Source: UBA10329 sp964500205 (GTDB taxonomy: Bacteria > Bacteroidota > Bacteroidia > UBA10329). Taken from it: a DNA stretch of 64,000 nucleotides. The notes below the pieces were generated by a model. It saw only the letters and a list, made by a program, of their open reading frames with translations. It had not been told where the DNA came from and did not search any database. This document shows positions 52,272-61,732 of this stretch, piece by piece (the first letter of the stretch is position 1; each line of letters opens with the position of its first letter). The stretch covers positions 62,001-126,000 of the forward strand of contig CAZCNS010000010.1 in the NCBI GenBank assembly GCA_964500205.1. Direction: 5' to 3'. The position numbers and the translations under genes are program-made.

Positions 52272-52676
52272 TCACTTCTTCTTTTTCACAGGGGCAGCTG
52301 CACCGGCCTTGCCGCGTTTTGCACCATACTTGGAACGTCCCTGCTTACGGTCTCCGACCCCAGAGGTATCAAGGGCCCCACGGACAATGTGATAACGCAC
52401 ACCTGGAAGATCCTTCACCCTACCACCGCGCACCAACACAATACTGTGCTCTTGGAGATTGTGTCCCTCTCCACCAATGTAGGAGTTCACCTCCTTACCG
52501 TTGGTGAGACGAACACGGGCCACTTTCCGCATAGCGGAGTTCGGCTTCTTGGGAGTGGTGGTGTACACCCTTACACATACACCCCTGCGCTGAGGGCAAG
52601 AGTCGAGTGCGGGGGATTTGCTCTTATCAATGAGCGTCTTCCTTCCTTTGCGTACGAGCTGCTGAATTGTAGGCAT
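52272..52676 (-). CDS. rpsL: 30S ribosomal protein S12
   Basis: The 134-aa uS12 guards decoding accuracy. It has VYTTTPKKPNSAMRKVARVR and VRGGRVKDLPGVRYHIVRG, both with the wild-type lysines whose change gives streptomycin resistance. A short basic tail ends AAAPVKKKK. It is the first gene of the minus-strand ribosomal block. Confidence 0.97.
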   Translation of the reverse strand: MPTIQQLVRKGRKTLIDKSKSPALDSCPQRRGVCVRVYTTTPKKPNSAMRKVARVRLTNGKEVNSYIGGEGHNLQEHSIVLVRGGRVKDLPGVRYHIVRGALDTSGVGDRKQGRSKYGAKRGKAGAAAPVKKKK

Positions 52677-52693
52677 GTCGCGGCTTTCGTTGA

Positions 52694-52725
52694 TTTTTAG
52701 GGTGAATACCCTGCGTTTTTAGGGT
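52694..52725 (-). promoter_or_regulatory. rpsL leader with two alternative hairpins
   Basis: In the 5' leader, ACCCTAAAAA occurs twice (plus-strand TTTTTAGGGT at 52694-52703 and 52716-52725), flanking one AGGGT (plus-strand ACCCT at 52708-52712). That AGGGT can pair with either flanking ACCCT, with loops of 8 or 4 bases, but not with both at once. It may be a regulatory switch; the stems are only 5 bp. Confidence 0.4.
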
Positions 52726-52728
52726 CGG

Positions 52729-52736
52729 CAAAGGTA
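52729..52736 (-). promoter_or_regulatory. -7 element of the str/S10 block
   Basis: TACCTTTG on the minus strand matches TAnnTTTG and lies 52 bases before the rpsL start. No well-spaced TTG was found at -33. Confidence 0.5.
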
Positions 52737-52772
52737 AGGAGTTGGTTGACACTTTCGCAGTGACCGTCAAAT

Positions 52773-52780
52773 TATTTTTG
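52773..52780 (+). promoter_or_regulatory. -7 element for murB
   Basis: TATTTTTG matches TAnnTTTG, 32 bases before ATG 52813. TTGAC at 52746-52750 could be the -33 element, but the spacing (24 bases counted from TTG) is long. The intergenic region thus holds divergent promoters. Confidence 0.45.
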
Positions 52781-52812
52781 AAAAGCCGATAAACGGCCAT
52801 TGACCATTGATA

Positions 52813-53865
52813 ATGACCAAGGCAGAAGTCGGGCATCTATATTCGCGCCCTGTGGAAATCCGAAGAGACATATCCCTCCGTCCTTACAACACATTCGGGT
52901 TGGATGTTGCGGCTTCGGCTCTTGCCGAGGTCGTTGATACGGACGACCTATTAGAACTTTTAGACTACACTCGGAAGAGTCATCAACCTCTGCTGACTCT
53001 TGGTGGTGGGAGCAACGTCCTGTTCACCAAAGATGTGGATGCGCTGGTCATTCTCAACCGCATTGGCGGCATAGAGGTGGTTTCAGAGAGTTTCGATGAA
53101 ATAACTGTGAAGGCCGGGGCTGGGGTAATCTGGCACAATCTCGTGGCGCACTGTGTAAATGAAGGATGGGGTGGCATCGAGAACCTCTCCCTTATTCCCG
53201 GCATGGTGGGTGCAGCCCCTATGCAGAACATCGGTGCCTATGGAGTGGAGCTACGCGAGGTTTTCGCAGAGCTGGAGGCCATCCATATTCATGAAGGTCA
53301 CTTGCGCACGTTCTCAAATGAAGATTGTGCCTTCGGCTATCGAGAAAGCGTGTTCAAACGAGAGCTGAAAGGCCGGTATATCATCTCATCGGTGACGCTG
53401 CGGCTGTCCAAGCAACCGAAGGTGAATACATCCTATGGAGCCATCGCTCAAGAACTTGAACGGATGGGTGTGACCGAGCCCAGCATTTCTGATGTGAGCC
53501 ACGCGGTGGTAAATATCCGGAGAAGTAAACTTCCAGACCCCTCCGTTCTCGGCAATGCGGGGAGTTTCTTCAAAAACCCCGTTGTGCCGACCGAGTTGGC
53601 CGATAGCATCCGAAGCCTGCATCCCGCCCTTCCCTCCTATCCTGCTGATGGCGGTACAAAGCTTGCGGCAGGCTGGCTCATAGAGCAATGCGGATGGAAG
53701 GGAAAGGTGGTCGGCAGCACTGGAAGCCACCGGGATCAGGCTCTCGTCCTAGTCAACTATGGGAATGCCACCGGTGCGGAAGTTTTCAACTTGTCAGAAG
53801 CTATCATGCGCTCCGTGAAAGACACCTTCGGGGTGGATCTGGAACGCGAGGTGAACATCTATTGA
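52813..53865 (+). CDS. murB: UDP-N-acetylenolpyruvoylglucosamine reductase
   Basis: This 350-aa FAD enzyme makes UDP-MurNAc for peptidoglycan. The FAD-binding motif is LLTLGGGSNVLFTKDVDALV. NLSLIPGMVGAAPMQNIGAY and GNAGSFFKNPVV with the catalytic Ser are present. It has the E. coli-like type I layout including the Tyr-loop region (CAFGYRESVFKREL). ATG 52813 is preferred to a TTG two codons earlier. Confidence 0.96.
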   Translation: MTKAEVGHLYSRPVEIRRDISLRPYNTFGLDVAASALAEVVDTDDLLELLDYTRKSHQPLLTLGGGSNVLFTKDVDALVILNRIGGIEVVSESFDEITVKAGAGVIWHNLVAHCVNEGWGGIENLSLIPGMVGAAPMQNIGAYGVELREVFAELEAIHIHEGHLRTFSNEDCAFGYRESVFKRELKGRYIISSVTLRLSKQPKVNTSYGAIAQELERMGVTEPSISDVSHAVVNIRRSKLPDPSVLGNAGSFFKNPVVPTELADSIRSLHPALPSYPADGGTKLAAGWLIEQCGWKGKVVGSTGSHRDQALVLVNYGNATGAEVFNLSEAIMRSVKDTFGVDLEREVNIY

Positions 53866-53911
53866 AGTAGCAGCCGCAAACTCCAAATCCTCCCTTCCCG
53901 CCAAAAGCACC

Positions 53912-54466
53912 ATGCAAATTCTCCTGCCCTCGATGAGAACCCTGTGGATCACCTACATCCTGTTTGCCATCAGCAATGCTACAAACGCCCAATTCAGCGA
54001 AGCAGCTTGCAAATCGCTTTCGGGGGTGTTCTCCAAGAACATTTGTAGCAGCATTGAGAATAACAAGGCGTTTCTGGTAAAAGATCAACTACAGAAGCGT
54101 AGCAACCAGCAGACCCTGCCGAAGCTTCAGGATTGGACCCGCTCTCACTACCACTGCATCCGCTGCGAGAAGGACGCTGGCTTTGCAGGAGGTACCATGC
54201 TCCGCAAAGTGGTTTTCGACAATGCGCTAAGTGTAGCGTTCTTCCTGGTCTATGACGTGAAGGTTGATATGAACTACATCGAGCGGGATGGCCTCACCCT
54301 GCTTGACTGGCTGCGCGATGACACCGAGGAGACCTTCGATGCTGCATTCGAGGCCGAGTCGGCCACCGACCGGCAGTATCTTCTCAAGCAGTTGCAGGTA
54401 AATCAGAAGTACTACAACCTCTTTACTAACAACGGTGCCAAGTTCCGCCATCAGATTGAGGAGTAG
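53912..54466 (+). CDS. Secreted protein of unknown function with ankyrin-like segment
   Basis: This 184-aa protein has a signal peptide (MRTLWITYILFAISNATNAQ; the start could be ATG 53912 or 53933). It has three cysteines in two groups (CKSLSGVFSKNICSS; CIRCEKDAG has two more). The segment VDMNYIERDGLTLLDWLRDD resembles one ankyrin repeat turn. It ends in a helical Gln/Asn-rich region. I do not recognise the family. It starts 46 bases after murB and ends shortly before the giant T9SS gene. Confidence 0.65.
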   Translation: MQILLPSMRTLWITYILFAISNATNAQFSEAACKSLSGVFSKNICSSIENNKAFLVKDQLQKRSNQQTLPKLQDWTRSHYHCIRCEKDAGFAGGTMLRKVVFDNALSVAFFLVYDVKVDMNYIERDGLTLLDWLRDDTEETFDAAFEAESATDRQYLLKQLQVNQKYYNLFTNNGAKFRHQIEE

Positions 54467-54617
54467 AGAACATGATGCCCAGAAGGGTCGGTTCGTGCAG
54501 AACAGTTCATCGTGCTGATGGCTGTATCCCATCCAAAACAATGGTGCGGGACAGGTTTAATTCAGTCAGTTCGGTAGGCATCCACAGGCACTACCTGACG
54601 TCTCGTCTGTACAATCT

Positions 54618-54625
54618 TATATTTG
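54618..54625 (+). promoter_or_regulatory. -7 element of the giant T9SS gene
   Basis: TATATTTG matches TAnnTTTG and ends 23 bases before GTG 54649. It lies inside the longer open frame and supports GTG as the true start. Confidence 0.55.
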
Positions 54626-54648
54626 ACATCGATTTGCCACCAAACCTT

Positions 54649-57600
54649 GTGAAAACCATATCAGTTCCACTTTTTTGTCTGATCGCAGCCCTGAGTCTTG
54701 GGGTCTCTGCCACGTGGGGCCAATCTGTTCTTATTCCTGGGGACAACAGTTTCGTCAACTGCGGTGACCTTGATGTGGCGGGCAATCAGATCACCGTTGA
54801 AGCCATTGTTACTGTGAATGCTTTGGGAAACAACATCGTTTCAAAGCACACAGGCCCTCCGAACGCCAACTATCTGCTCAGGACTACTGGTGCGGAGATG
54901 ACGACCACCAACGGTTTCATCAGCGTACCCTCCAACCACACCCCGAACATCGGTGAATGCTACCATCTGGCTTACACCTATGACGGGGCCAATGTCCGGT
55001 ATTTCGTCAATGGTTGCATGTCCAACATCGTACCCCACACGGGGAACTTGCTTGTGAATGACCTTGCCATGGCCATCGGCAACCAGTCGGGCTGTCAGTG
55101 CGAGCCTTGGAATGGCTTCATTGATGAGGTGCGCGTCTGGAACGTAGCGAGGACCGAGCAGCAGATACGCGACAACATGTTCGACCTGCCCAATCCTGCT
55201 GCGCAGGCGGGATTGCTGGCCTACTATAAGTTTGACGGCAACTACATCAATGTTCAGGGCAATCCCGCTTGGAATGGTGTACCCGTGGGGAACGCCTCTC
55301 TTCAAGCGAATCCGGCTTGCCAGAATGCCGACCTCACATTCGCTTCCTCGGCAGTTGTGACTGACGTATCCTGTCCGGGAGGCAGCAATGGTTCTGTTCA
55401 GATGACAAGCACTGGTGGCTTTCCGAGCTACTGGTATTCGGTGGATGGAGCTCCATTCACGCAGGTTAATCCAGTTACAGGACTTCCAGCGGGTGCAGCC
55501 AATATCGTTGCAAGGTCGGGCATAGGCGAATGTCTTCAAATAGTGCCCGTGACCGTGAGTCAACCGGACGGCTTCAACACGTTGCTGACCGGGATACCTC
55601 CCTCCTGCAGCGGGGGCACCAACGGAAGTGCTGCGCTTATGGTTGCTGGTGGCACTACCCCATACACATATCTATGGTCGAACGGCAGCACCGCTCAGAA
55701 CCCCACAAACCTGCCGGATGGAGCGAGCAATGTGACCATTACCGATGCGAATGGATGCACAACCACTGATGCTTTGACATTGACCGCTCCCGACCCCGTG
55801 ACCACATCGGCATTCGCAACGTTCGTTAGCAATTCTGGTGCCTGTGATGCCACGGGCACTGCCAACCCGCAAGGTGGTGTAGCACCCTACATGTACTCTT
55901 GGAGCAACGGTGGCGCAGGACAGGTGAACCCCGCTCTTTGCGAGGGGCCCAATACCGTGACAGTGACCGATGCAAACGGATGCTCCGCCACACAGACCCT
56001 GAACGTGAGCATACCTGCCTGCCTCACTGATGTTGATTTCAATGAATGGCAGCAGGCGGGCGCACCTGGTAATGGCAACTGGAACATCCTCGGAGGTGGT
56101 GCGCAGGTGCGTCAGACCGTGAACGGAGACCCCACCTTTTTCATCACTCCTGTCGAATACATCAACGTGCGCATGAAGGGCAAGATGCGCACCACGGACG
56201 GTGATGACGACCACATCGGGGTGGTATTCGGGTTGAAGCAACCCGTTGGTAACACCACCAACTATGACATGTGGCTCTTCGACTGGAAACAGAGAGACCA
56301 AAACAATAATGGGTTCATGGGTTTTGAGGGGTTCTGTCTAAGCCGTGTTTTGGGCAACATTCCCAATAATGGACCCGCATTGTTTCCTACTTTCTGGGGG
56401 AGAACGCAAACTCCCGAATTCACGCCCATTATGACGGACTACGGCCCCGGAAAGGGCTATGTCCGCAATCAAACCCATGATATCGAGGTGCTTTACACTA
56501 CGACCCGGGTTGTGGTCATGGTTGACAACGATACCATCTTCGAGCATTTCGACTGCTTCGAACCAGGCAGGTTCGGATTCTACAACTATTCACAACCGCA
56601 AGTGACCTATTCTGATTTCACGTATGAACTGTTCATCAGTTTTGAGGCAGAGAGCCCAAGAGTGTGTTTAGGCGATGATGCAAACTTCATCTTTTACGAA
56701 CCCTGCGGCACAAGTAACAACCTCGACCAATTCGATGAGATGCAGTGGGATTTCGGTGATGGAACCACGTTAATCAATGACAACATCACGGTGGACAATG
56801 TGAATCCATCGCACCAGTATCAGGCACCTGGGAACTACACTGTTCGGCTCATAGCATTGGACAACTTAGGATGTCGCGACACGGTGTTCCGCGATGTTCA
56901 AGTGCTTCCACTTCCTCAGCCCAATTATACGGCCATCAACACCTGCCACACAGAGCAGACGGAACTGACAGATGCCACGGTCACTGGAGGGTCGCCCATA
57001 ACCCAATGGCAATGGGCCTTTGGTGATGGAGGTTCGGCCAACACGCAGAATGCTGCACACACCTTCGCGCTGCCCGGTATTTATGATGTTACACTCTCGG
57101 TTACCGATCAAGATGGCTGTAATGGAAATGCCACCATTCCGCTGGAGATCTTCGCACTTCCAGACGTGGGGATAGGCGCGGTGAGTGTCTGTGATGGTGA
57201 AATGATGGAGCTGATCGATGCGTCCATAGACCTTTCAGGAATTGTAAGCACCAATTGGGACCTTGGTGATGGCAACACGGCCAATACTGCGCTGGTCAAC
57301 CACACCTATGCGGGTACGGGTTCCTATGACGTTACGCTCTCAGTGGTATCGGGTGCCGGGTGCAACGGTCAGACCACGCAGCAAGTGATGGTCTTCCCCA
57401 ATCCTGTGGCAGATTTCACCTTCGTAGAGGTATGTGCCGGAACACCAACATCACTTACAGATGCGTCTACGGTAGCAGCACCTTCATCGCTGTCCGAATG
57501 GCGTTGGGATATTGGGGGCAACGGCACTATTGACTATCAGACACAGAACCCGCAGCATACTTTTGGTCTGGGAGGAAACTATAATGTTACTCTTACTGCT

Positions 57601-60162
57601 GTTTCTGACTTCGGCTGCGAAACATCGGCAACACTTCCGGTCACCACCTCATTCATCCCTGTGGCTACCATTAATGCTACAAGTGTCTGTGTGGGAGAAA
57701 ACACTGCTTTCTCTGACCTCAGCACCGTGGCTGTGGGCAGTATCACCGGGTGGGATTGGGACTTCGGAGATGGCAACGGCTCGGCACAGCAATCTCCTGA
57801 GCACACCTATGCTGCCCCGGGCGCATACACGGTCACACTCACAGTGACTACCGACAATAATTGTACGAATGCCACCACTTTTAACGCCAACGTGCGCCAA
57901 CTTCCTGTTCCCGATTTCGCGGACATAGAACAGTGCTTCGTGTCAGCTCTTCCATTCGCTGACCAGTCAACTATCGGAGATGGAGTGCTTGCTGGCTGGG
58001 AATGGGATTTCGGAGATGGCGGCTCCTCCACGCAGCAGAATCCGACTCACACGTATGCGGATTTCGGTGATTATGAAGTGCGGCTCACAGTGACCAGCGC
58101 AGTGGGCTGCGTGGACAGCATCACCAAGACCATAACGCTCTACGACAACCCTACGGCTGGTTTTGAAGCCGAGATCGGGTGTCAGGGCGAATTGGTGCAG
58201 CTGACCGACACCAGCACCACTGGTAGCGGCATCATCACGCAATGGGCATGGACATTTCCCGCAGGGGGAAATTCAGACATCCAGAATCCGCAGCATGCCT
58301 TTGGCACGGCCGGGAATGTGAACGTGACCCTCGCAGTGACCTCCGATCTCGGCTGTACGGGCAGCACCACCGCGCCCGTGACCATTCATCCCAAGCCGCA
58401 GGCGGCATTTTCCGCCCCGGATGTCTGCCTGAACGACACTACTGTGATCACCAACCTGAGTACAGTGGCTTCGGGCAGCATCATACTATACGAGTTCGAC
58501 CTTGGTGACGGCACCACGACCGACACCCTCACCAACATTCTCTACATCTACGGCAATGCGGGCGTTTATGACATCACATTGATGACCGAGTCCGATGAGG
58601 GATGCCGCGACACTGTGACCGTAGCCACCGAGGTGCATCATCTGCCGGTGGCACAGTTTGCCGCAGAGGATGTCTGTCTCATCGAAGATGCCACATTTAC
58701 CGACCAGAGCACCACCCAGTCGGGGACGCTGAATAGCTGGTCATGGAACCTTGGGGACGGGACGCAAGTAAATGGCCAAGGACCTCATACCCATCAATAT
58801 GTTGATCCCGATGATTACGCTGTCACGCTTATCGTGCTGACCGATGTGGGCTGCACCGACACCATCAGCGACACCATAACCGTGAATCCAATGCCAGTGG
58901 CGGATTTCGCGGCCGACTCGGTGTGTTTCGGTATCCCAACCCCGTTCACCGACCTTTCAGAGTTGAGCAGCGGAAACATTGTGTCCCATACCTGGCTTTT
59001 CGGTGGTGGGCAGGGAAGCGAGCTGGCTGAGCCTTCTTTTGTCTTCCCTAACACCGGCTACACGGATGTGATGCTTACAGTCGTCAGCGACCAAGGCTGC
59101 TCGGATGATACCGTGAAGGCTATCCGTGTCTATGTGCTGCCTGAGCCTCAATTCGCAGCGTTCGACACCTGTGCCGGAAAGGAGATCACATTCACCAATC
59201 TTTCGGACATCCCCGAAGGAGCCATCTCCACTTATGCTTGGGAAATGGGCGATGGCAGCTCCTATACCGCAGCAAATCCAAATCACACTTTTGATGACCA
59301 CGCATTTTACACGGTTAGATTGGTGGCCACGTCCAACTTTGGTTGTGTGGACAGCACCTCGCAGATCATTGAGGTCTATCCCTTACCTGAGCCCGGTTTC
59401 ACTACAATGACCACTGAAGGTTGCGTGCCACTGCCAGTGGAGTTCTACAACACCTCGGCCATAGCATCGGGCTATACTATCGCTGGTCATGAGTGGGACT
59501 TCGGAAACGGGTCTAGTGCCCTCACTTCCAATCCATCTCTCATATACACCGATGAAGGTGAGTACGATGTGCTTCTCGTGGTCACCAGTGCGAAAGGCTG
59601 TGTGGACTCGCTCCGCATCTCCCCAGCGGTGACAGCATGGCCTAAACCCACAGCCGGTTTCATGACCGACACACTGCGCTATCACATGCGGTTCCCCAGA
59701 CCTCGCATCACCGATGAGAGCCAAGGGGCGACCGAGTGGTGGTATTCGATGGGTGACGGAACTGTTTACGAGGAGCAGGAGCCTGAACACACTTACGAGG
59801 AGCATGGCAACTATCTCATCACTCAGATTGTAGGAAACGAATTCGGATGTGCAGACACGGCTGGGCTGCGCATCATCGTTGATCCGAACATCAGTGTCTA
59901 TATCCCCAACACATTCACCCCTGATGACGATGGCCTCAACGATATCTTCTTCATTGATGGAGAGGGAATTGAGAATCTTGAACTCTGGATCTACAACCGC
60001 TGGGGGCAGCTGTTGTTCCAAACCCTCGACAAAGATGAGCCTTGGGACGGCCGCGTGAATGGCAACGTGGTGCCCAACGGGGTTTACCTCTATAAGGCGG
60101 TCGTGCAGGACATCACCAACCGCACCAAGGTCTATTCAGGTGAGGTGCGTGTGCTCCGATGA
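54649..60162 (+). CDS. Giant T9SS cargo protein: LamG, SprB, thrombospondin-C-like, 13 PKD repeats
   Basis: This 1837-aa secreted protein starts at GTG 54649 with signal peptide VKTISVPLFCLIAALSLGVS. The frame is open from 54472, but those 59 residues look non-coding. Domain order: LamG-like jelly roll (~25-220; NGFIDEVRVWNVARTEQQI), three SprB-type repeats (~235-455), a thrombospondin C-terminal-like domain (~460-665; DGDDDHIGVVFGLKQ, MWLFDWKQRDQ), 13 PKD-like modules of ~84 aa (~667-1740; WDFGDG variants), and the type B sorting domain (VYIPNTFTPDDDGLND, IYNRWGQLLF, GEVRVLR). No catalytic motif is seen; a carbohydrate-binding adhesin is likely. Several PKD modules have degenerate WxFGDG motifs (WTFPAGGN, WLFGGGQG). 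Confidence 0.9.
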   Translation: MKTISVPLFCLIAALSLGVSATWGQSVLIPGDNSFVNCGDLDVAGNQITVEAIVTVNALGNNIVSKHTGPPNANYLLRTTGAEMTTTNGFISVPSNHTPNIGECYHLAYTYDGANVRYFVNGCMSNIVPHTGNLLVNDLAMAIGNQSGCQCEPWNGFIDEVRVWNVARTEQQIRDNMFDLPNPAAQAGLLAYYKFDGNYINVQGNPAWNGVPVGNASLQANPACQNADLTFASSAVVTDVSCPGGSNGSVQMTSTGGFPSYWYSVDGAPFTQVNPVTGLPAGAANIVARSGIGECLQIVPVTVSQPDGFNTLLTGIPPSCSGGTNGSAALMVAGGTTPYTYLWSNGSTAQNPTNLPDGASNVTITDANGCTTTDALTLTAPDPVTTSAFATFVSNSGACDATGTANPQGGVAPYMYSWSNGGAGQVNPALCEGPNTVTVTDANGCSATQTLNVSIPACLTDVDFNEWQQAGAPGNGNWNILGGGAQVRQTVNGDPTFFITPVEYINVRMKGKMRTTDGDDDHIGVVFGLKQPVGNTTNYDMWLFDWKQRDQNNNGFMGFEGFCLSRVLGNIPNNGPALFPTFWGRTQTPEFTPIMTDYGPGKGYVRNQTHDIEVLYTTTRVVVMVDNDTIFEHFDCFEPGRFGFYNYSQPQVTYSDFTYELFISFEAESPRVCLGDDANFIFYEPCGTSNNLDQFDEMQWDFGDGTTLINDNITVDNVNPSHQYQAPGNYTVRLIALDNLGCRDTVFRDVQVLPLPQPNYTAINTCHTEQTELTDATVTGGSPITQWQWAFGDGGSANTQNAAHTFALPGIYDVTLSVTDQDGCNGNATIPLEIFALPDVGIGAVSVCDGEMMELIDASIDLSGIVSTNWDLGDGNTANTALVNHTYAGTGSYDVTLSVVSGAGCNGQTTQQVMVFPNPVADFTFVEVCAGTPTSLTDASTVAAPSSLSEWRWDIGGNGTIDYQTQNPQHTFGLGGNYNVTLTAVSDFGCETSATLPVTTSFIPVATINATSVCVGENTAFSDLSTVAVGSITGWDWDFGDGNGSAQQSPEHTYAAPGAYTVTLTVTTDNNCTNATTFNANVRQLPVPDFADIEQCFVSALPFADQSTIGDGVLAGWEWDFGDGGSSTQQNPTHTYADFGDYEVRLTVTSAVGCVDSITKTITLYDNPTAGFEAEIGCQGELVQLTDTSTTGSGIITQWAWTFPAGGNSDIQNPQHAFGTAGNVNVTLAVTSDLGCTGSTTAPVTIHPKPQAAFSAPDVCLNDTTVITNLSTVASGSIILYEFDLGDGTTTDTLTNILYIYGNAGVYDITLMTESDEGCRDTVTVATEVHHLPVAQFAAEDVCLIEDATFTDQSTTQSGTLNSWSWNLGDGTQVNGQGPHTHQYVDPDDYAVTLIVLTDVGCTDTISDTITVNPMPVADFAADSVCFGIPTPFTDLSELSSGNIVSHTWLFGGGQGSELAEPSFVFPNTGYTDVMLTVVSDQGCSDDTVKAIRVYVLPEPQFAAFDTCAGKEITFTNLSDIPEGAISTYAWEMGDGSSYTAANPNHTFDDHAFYTVRLVATSNFGCVDSTSQIIEVYPLPEPGFTTMTTEGCVPLPVEFYNTSAIASGYTIAGHEWDFGNGSSALTSNPSLIYTDEGEYDVLLVVTSAKGCVDSLRISPAVTAWPKPTAGFMTDTLRYHMRFPRPRITDESQGATEWWYSMGDGTVYEEQEPEHTYEEHGNYLITQIVGNEFGCADTAGLRIIVDPNISVYIPNTFTPDDDGLNDIFFIDGEGIENLELWIYNRWGQLLFQTLDKDEPWDGRVNGNVVPNGVYLYKAVVQDITNRTKVYSGEVRVLR

Positions 60163-60199
60163 TTCCTCATGGGTGCAAGCCTGACTACCTTCGCGCCCC

Positions 60200-60982
60200 A
60201 TGCTAATCTGGCGGTCAGTACAATATATGCGCTATCTGCGCAATGCCAAGAACAGGCACGGCACCCACTCGCCTTTCGTCTATGCCCTGCTTGACAATGT
60301 GGTGTATGACCGCAGACCCAGGCCGGAATACGAAACGGTGGAACGACAGAAAGCCCAGCTCCTGCAAGACCGCAGCACCATCACGATCACAGACCTCGGT
60401 GCGGGGTCTGCTATCAGACCCATGCGGGAACGCACCATTGCCGACATAGCGCGTAATTCTGCCAAGCCACCACGCTATGGCAGGCTGCTGCACAGGCTTA
60501 TAGCCCATTTTCAACCGCAAACTATGCTGGAGCTGGGCACATCGCTTGGCATCAGTGCCATGTATCAGGCACTGGGCAACCCCACCGGCCACCTGACCAC
60601 CTTCGAAGGATGCCCTCAGACTGCTGCTGTGGCAAAGCACAATCTGGCATCGGCCGGGGTAAACAATGCGACCATCATAGAAGGCAATTTTGATGACACC
60701 CTGCTGCCGTGGCTGAACAGCATTGACCGCCTCGACTACGCCTTCATTGACGGCAACCACCGTAAAGATCCGACCTTACGCTACTTCGAGGCGTGCCTCA
60801 GCAGATCGCACGAGAACACCCTCATGGTTTTTGACGATATCAACTGGTCGAAGGAAATGGCGGAGGCATGGCAGAACATTCAGGCACATCCGCAGGTTAC
60901 TGTCACCTTGGACTTCTTTCAACTCGGTATCGTCTTCTTCAGAAAAGGTCAGGCCAAACAGCATTTTGCCATCAGGTACTGA
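60200..60982 (+). CDS. Class I SAM-dependent methyltransferase
   Basis: This 260-aa protein has motif I TMLELGTSLGISAMYQAL near 113-130, an acidic motif (TTFEGCPQTAAVAKHNL), and RLDYAFIDGNHRKDPTLRYF with a metal-site-like Asp, as in O-methyltransferases. The N-terminal MRYLRNAKNRHGTHSPFVYA is a recurrent Bacteroidota form; ATG 60227 is an alternative start. Substrate unknown. TACCTTCG at 60186-60193 is a weak -7 candidate. Confidence 0.8.
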   Translation: MLIWRSVQYMRYLRNAKNRHGTHSPFVYALLDNVVYDRRPRPEYETVERQKAQLLQDRSTITITDLGAGSAIRPMRERTIADIARNSAKPPRYGRLLHRLIAHFQPQTMLELGTSLGISAMYQALGNPTGHLTTFEGCPQTAAVAKHNLASAGVNNATIIEGNFDDTLLPWLNSIDRLDYAFIDGNHRKDPTLRYFEACLSRSHENTLMVFDDINWSKEMAEAWQNIQAHPQVTVTLDFFQLGIVFFRKGQAKQHFAIRY

Positions 60983-61018
60983 TGCTGCAGACGTACATCA
61001 ACAGAACCTCATCATCAC

Positions 61019-61732
61019 ATGCCAGAAGTCATACGCACAGAGCACCTCGCCAAAGTCTATCGCATGGGCACGGAGGAGGTGCATGCCCTCCGTGACATTA
61101 GTATCACCATCCGTAAGGGTGAGTATGTGGCCCTCATGGGCCCGTCTGGATCGGGCAAATCCACACTCATGAACATGCTGGGATGTCTGGATACCCCCTC
61201 ATCCGGACATTACTACCTCAGCGGGCAGGACGTGAGCCGCATGAATGACAATCAACTGGCAGAGGTTCGCAACAAGGAGATCGGCTTCGTGTTCCAGACG
61301 TTCAACCTCCTACCTCGCGCCACGTCTCTCGATAACGTTTGTCTTCCTATGATCTATGCAGGTAAACCAAGATCTGAAAGACTGAAACGCGGGCAGCAGG
61401 TGCTCGAGCAGGTCGGACTGGGAGACCGCATGGACCACAGACCCAATGAGCTTTCCGGTGGACAGCGGCAGCGGGTGGCAGTGGCCCGTGCGCTGGTGAA
61501 CCACCCTGCAATGCTGCTGGCCGATGAGCCGACCGGCAACCTCGACTCCAAGACCTCCATCGACATCATGGGCCTCTTTGAGGAAATTCACCAAAACGGC
61601 AACACCATCGTGGTGGTTACCCACGAGGAAGACATCGCGCAGCACGCCCACCGCATCATCCGCCTAAAGGATGGACTTGTGGAGAGCGACACGATGAACC
61701 AGAACGTAACCACAGTACTCCAACGCACATGA
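61019..61732 (+). CDS. ABC transporter ATP-binding protein, LolD/MacB type
   Basis: This 237-aa ATPase has Walker A GPSGSGKST (~41-49), Q-loop FVFQTFNLLPRATS, signature LSGGQRQRVAVARAL, Walker B LLADEPTGNLDS and H-loop VVTHEED. The subfamily powers lipoprotein release or MacB-type efflux. No permease gene is adjacent, so its partner is encoded elsewhere. Its stop overlaps the next start (ATGA). Confidence 0.92.
   Translation: MPEVIRTEHLAKVYRMGTEEVHALRDISITIRKGEYVALMGPSGSGKSTLMNMLGCLDTPSSGHYYLSGQDVSRMNDNQLAEVRNKEIGFVFQTFNLLPRATSLDNVCLPMIYAGKPRSERLKRGQQVLEQVGLGDRMDHRPNELSGGQRQRVAVARALVNHPAMLLADEPTGNLDSKTSIDIMGLFEEIHQNGNTIVVVTHEEDIAQHAHRIIRLKDGLVESDTMNQNVTTVLQRT

Noticed and set aside
54472..54648. 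Longer N-terminus of the giant T9SS protein from ATG 54472
   Set aside because: The 59 extra residues precede a clear signal peptide and contain a promoter -7 element, so they are probably not translated.
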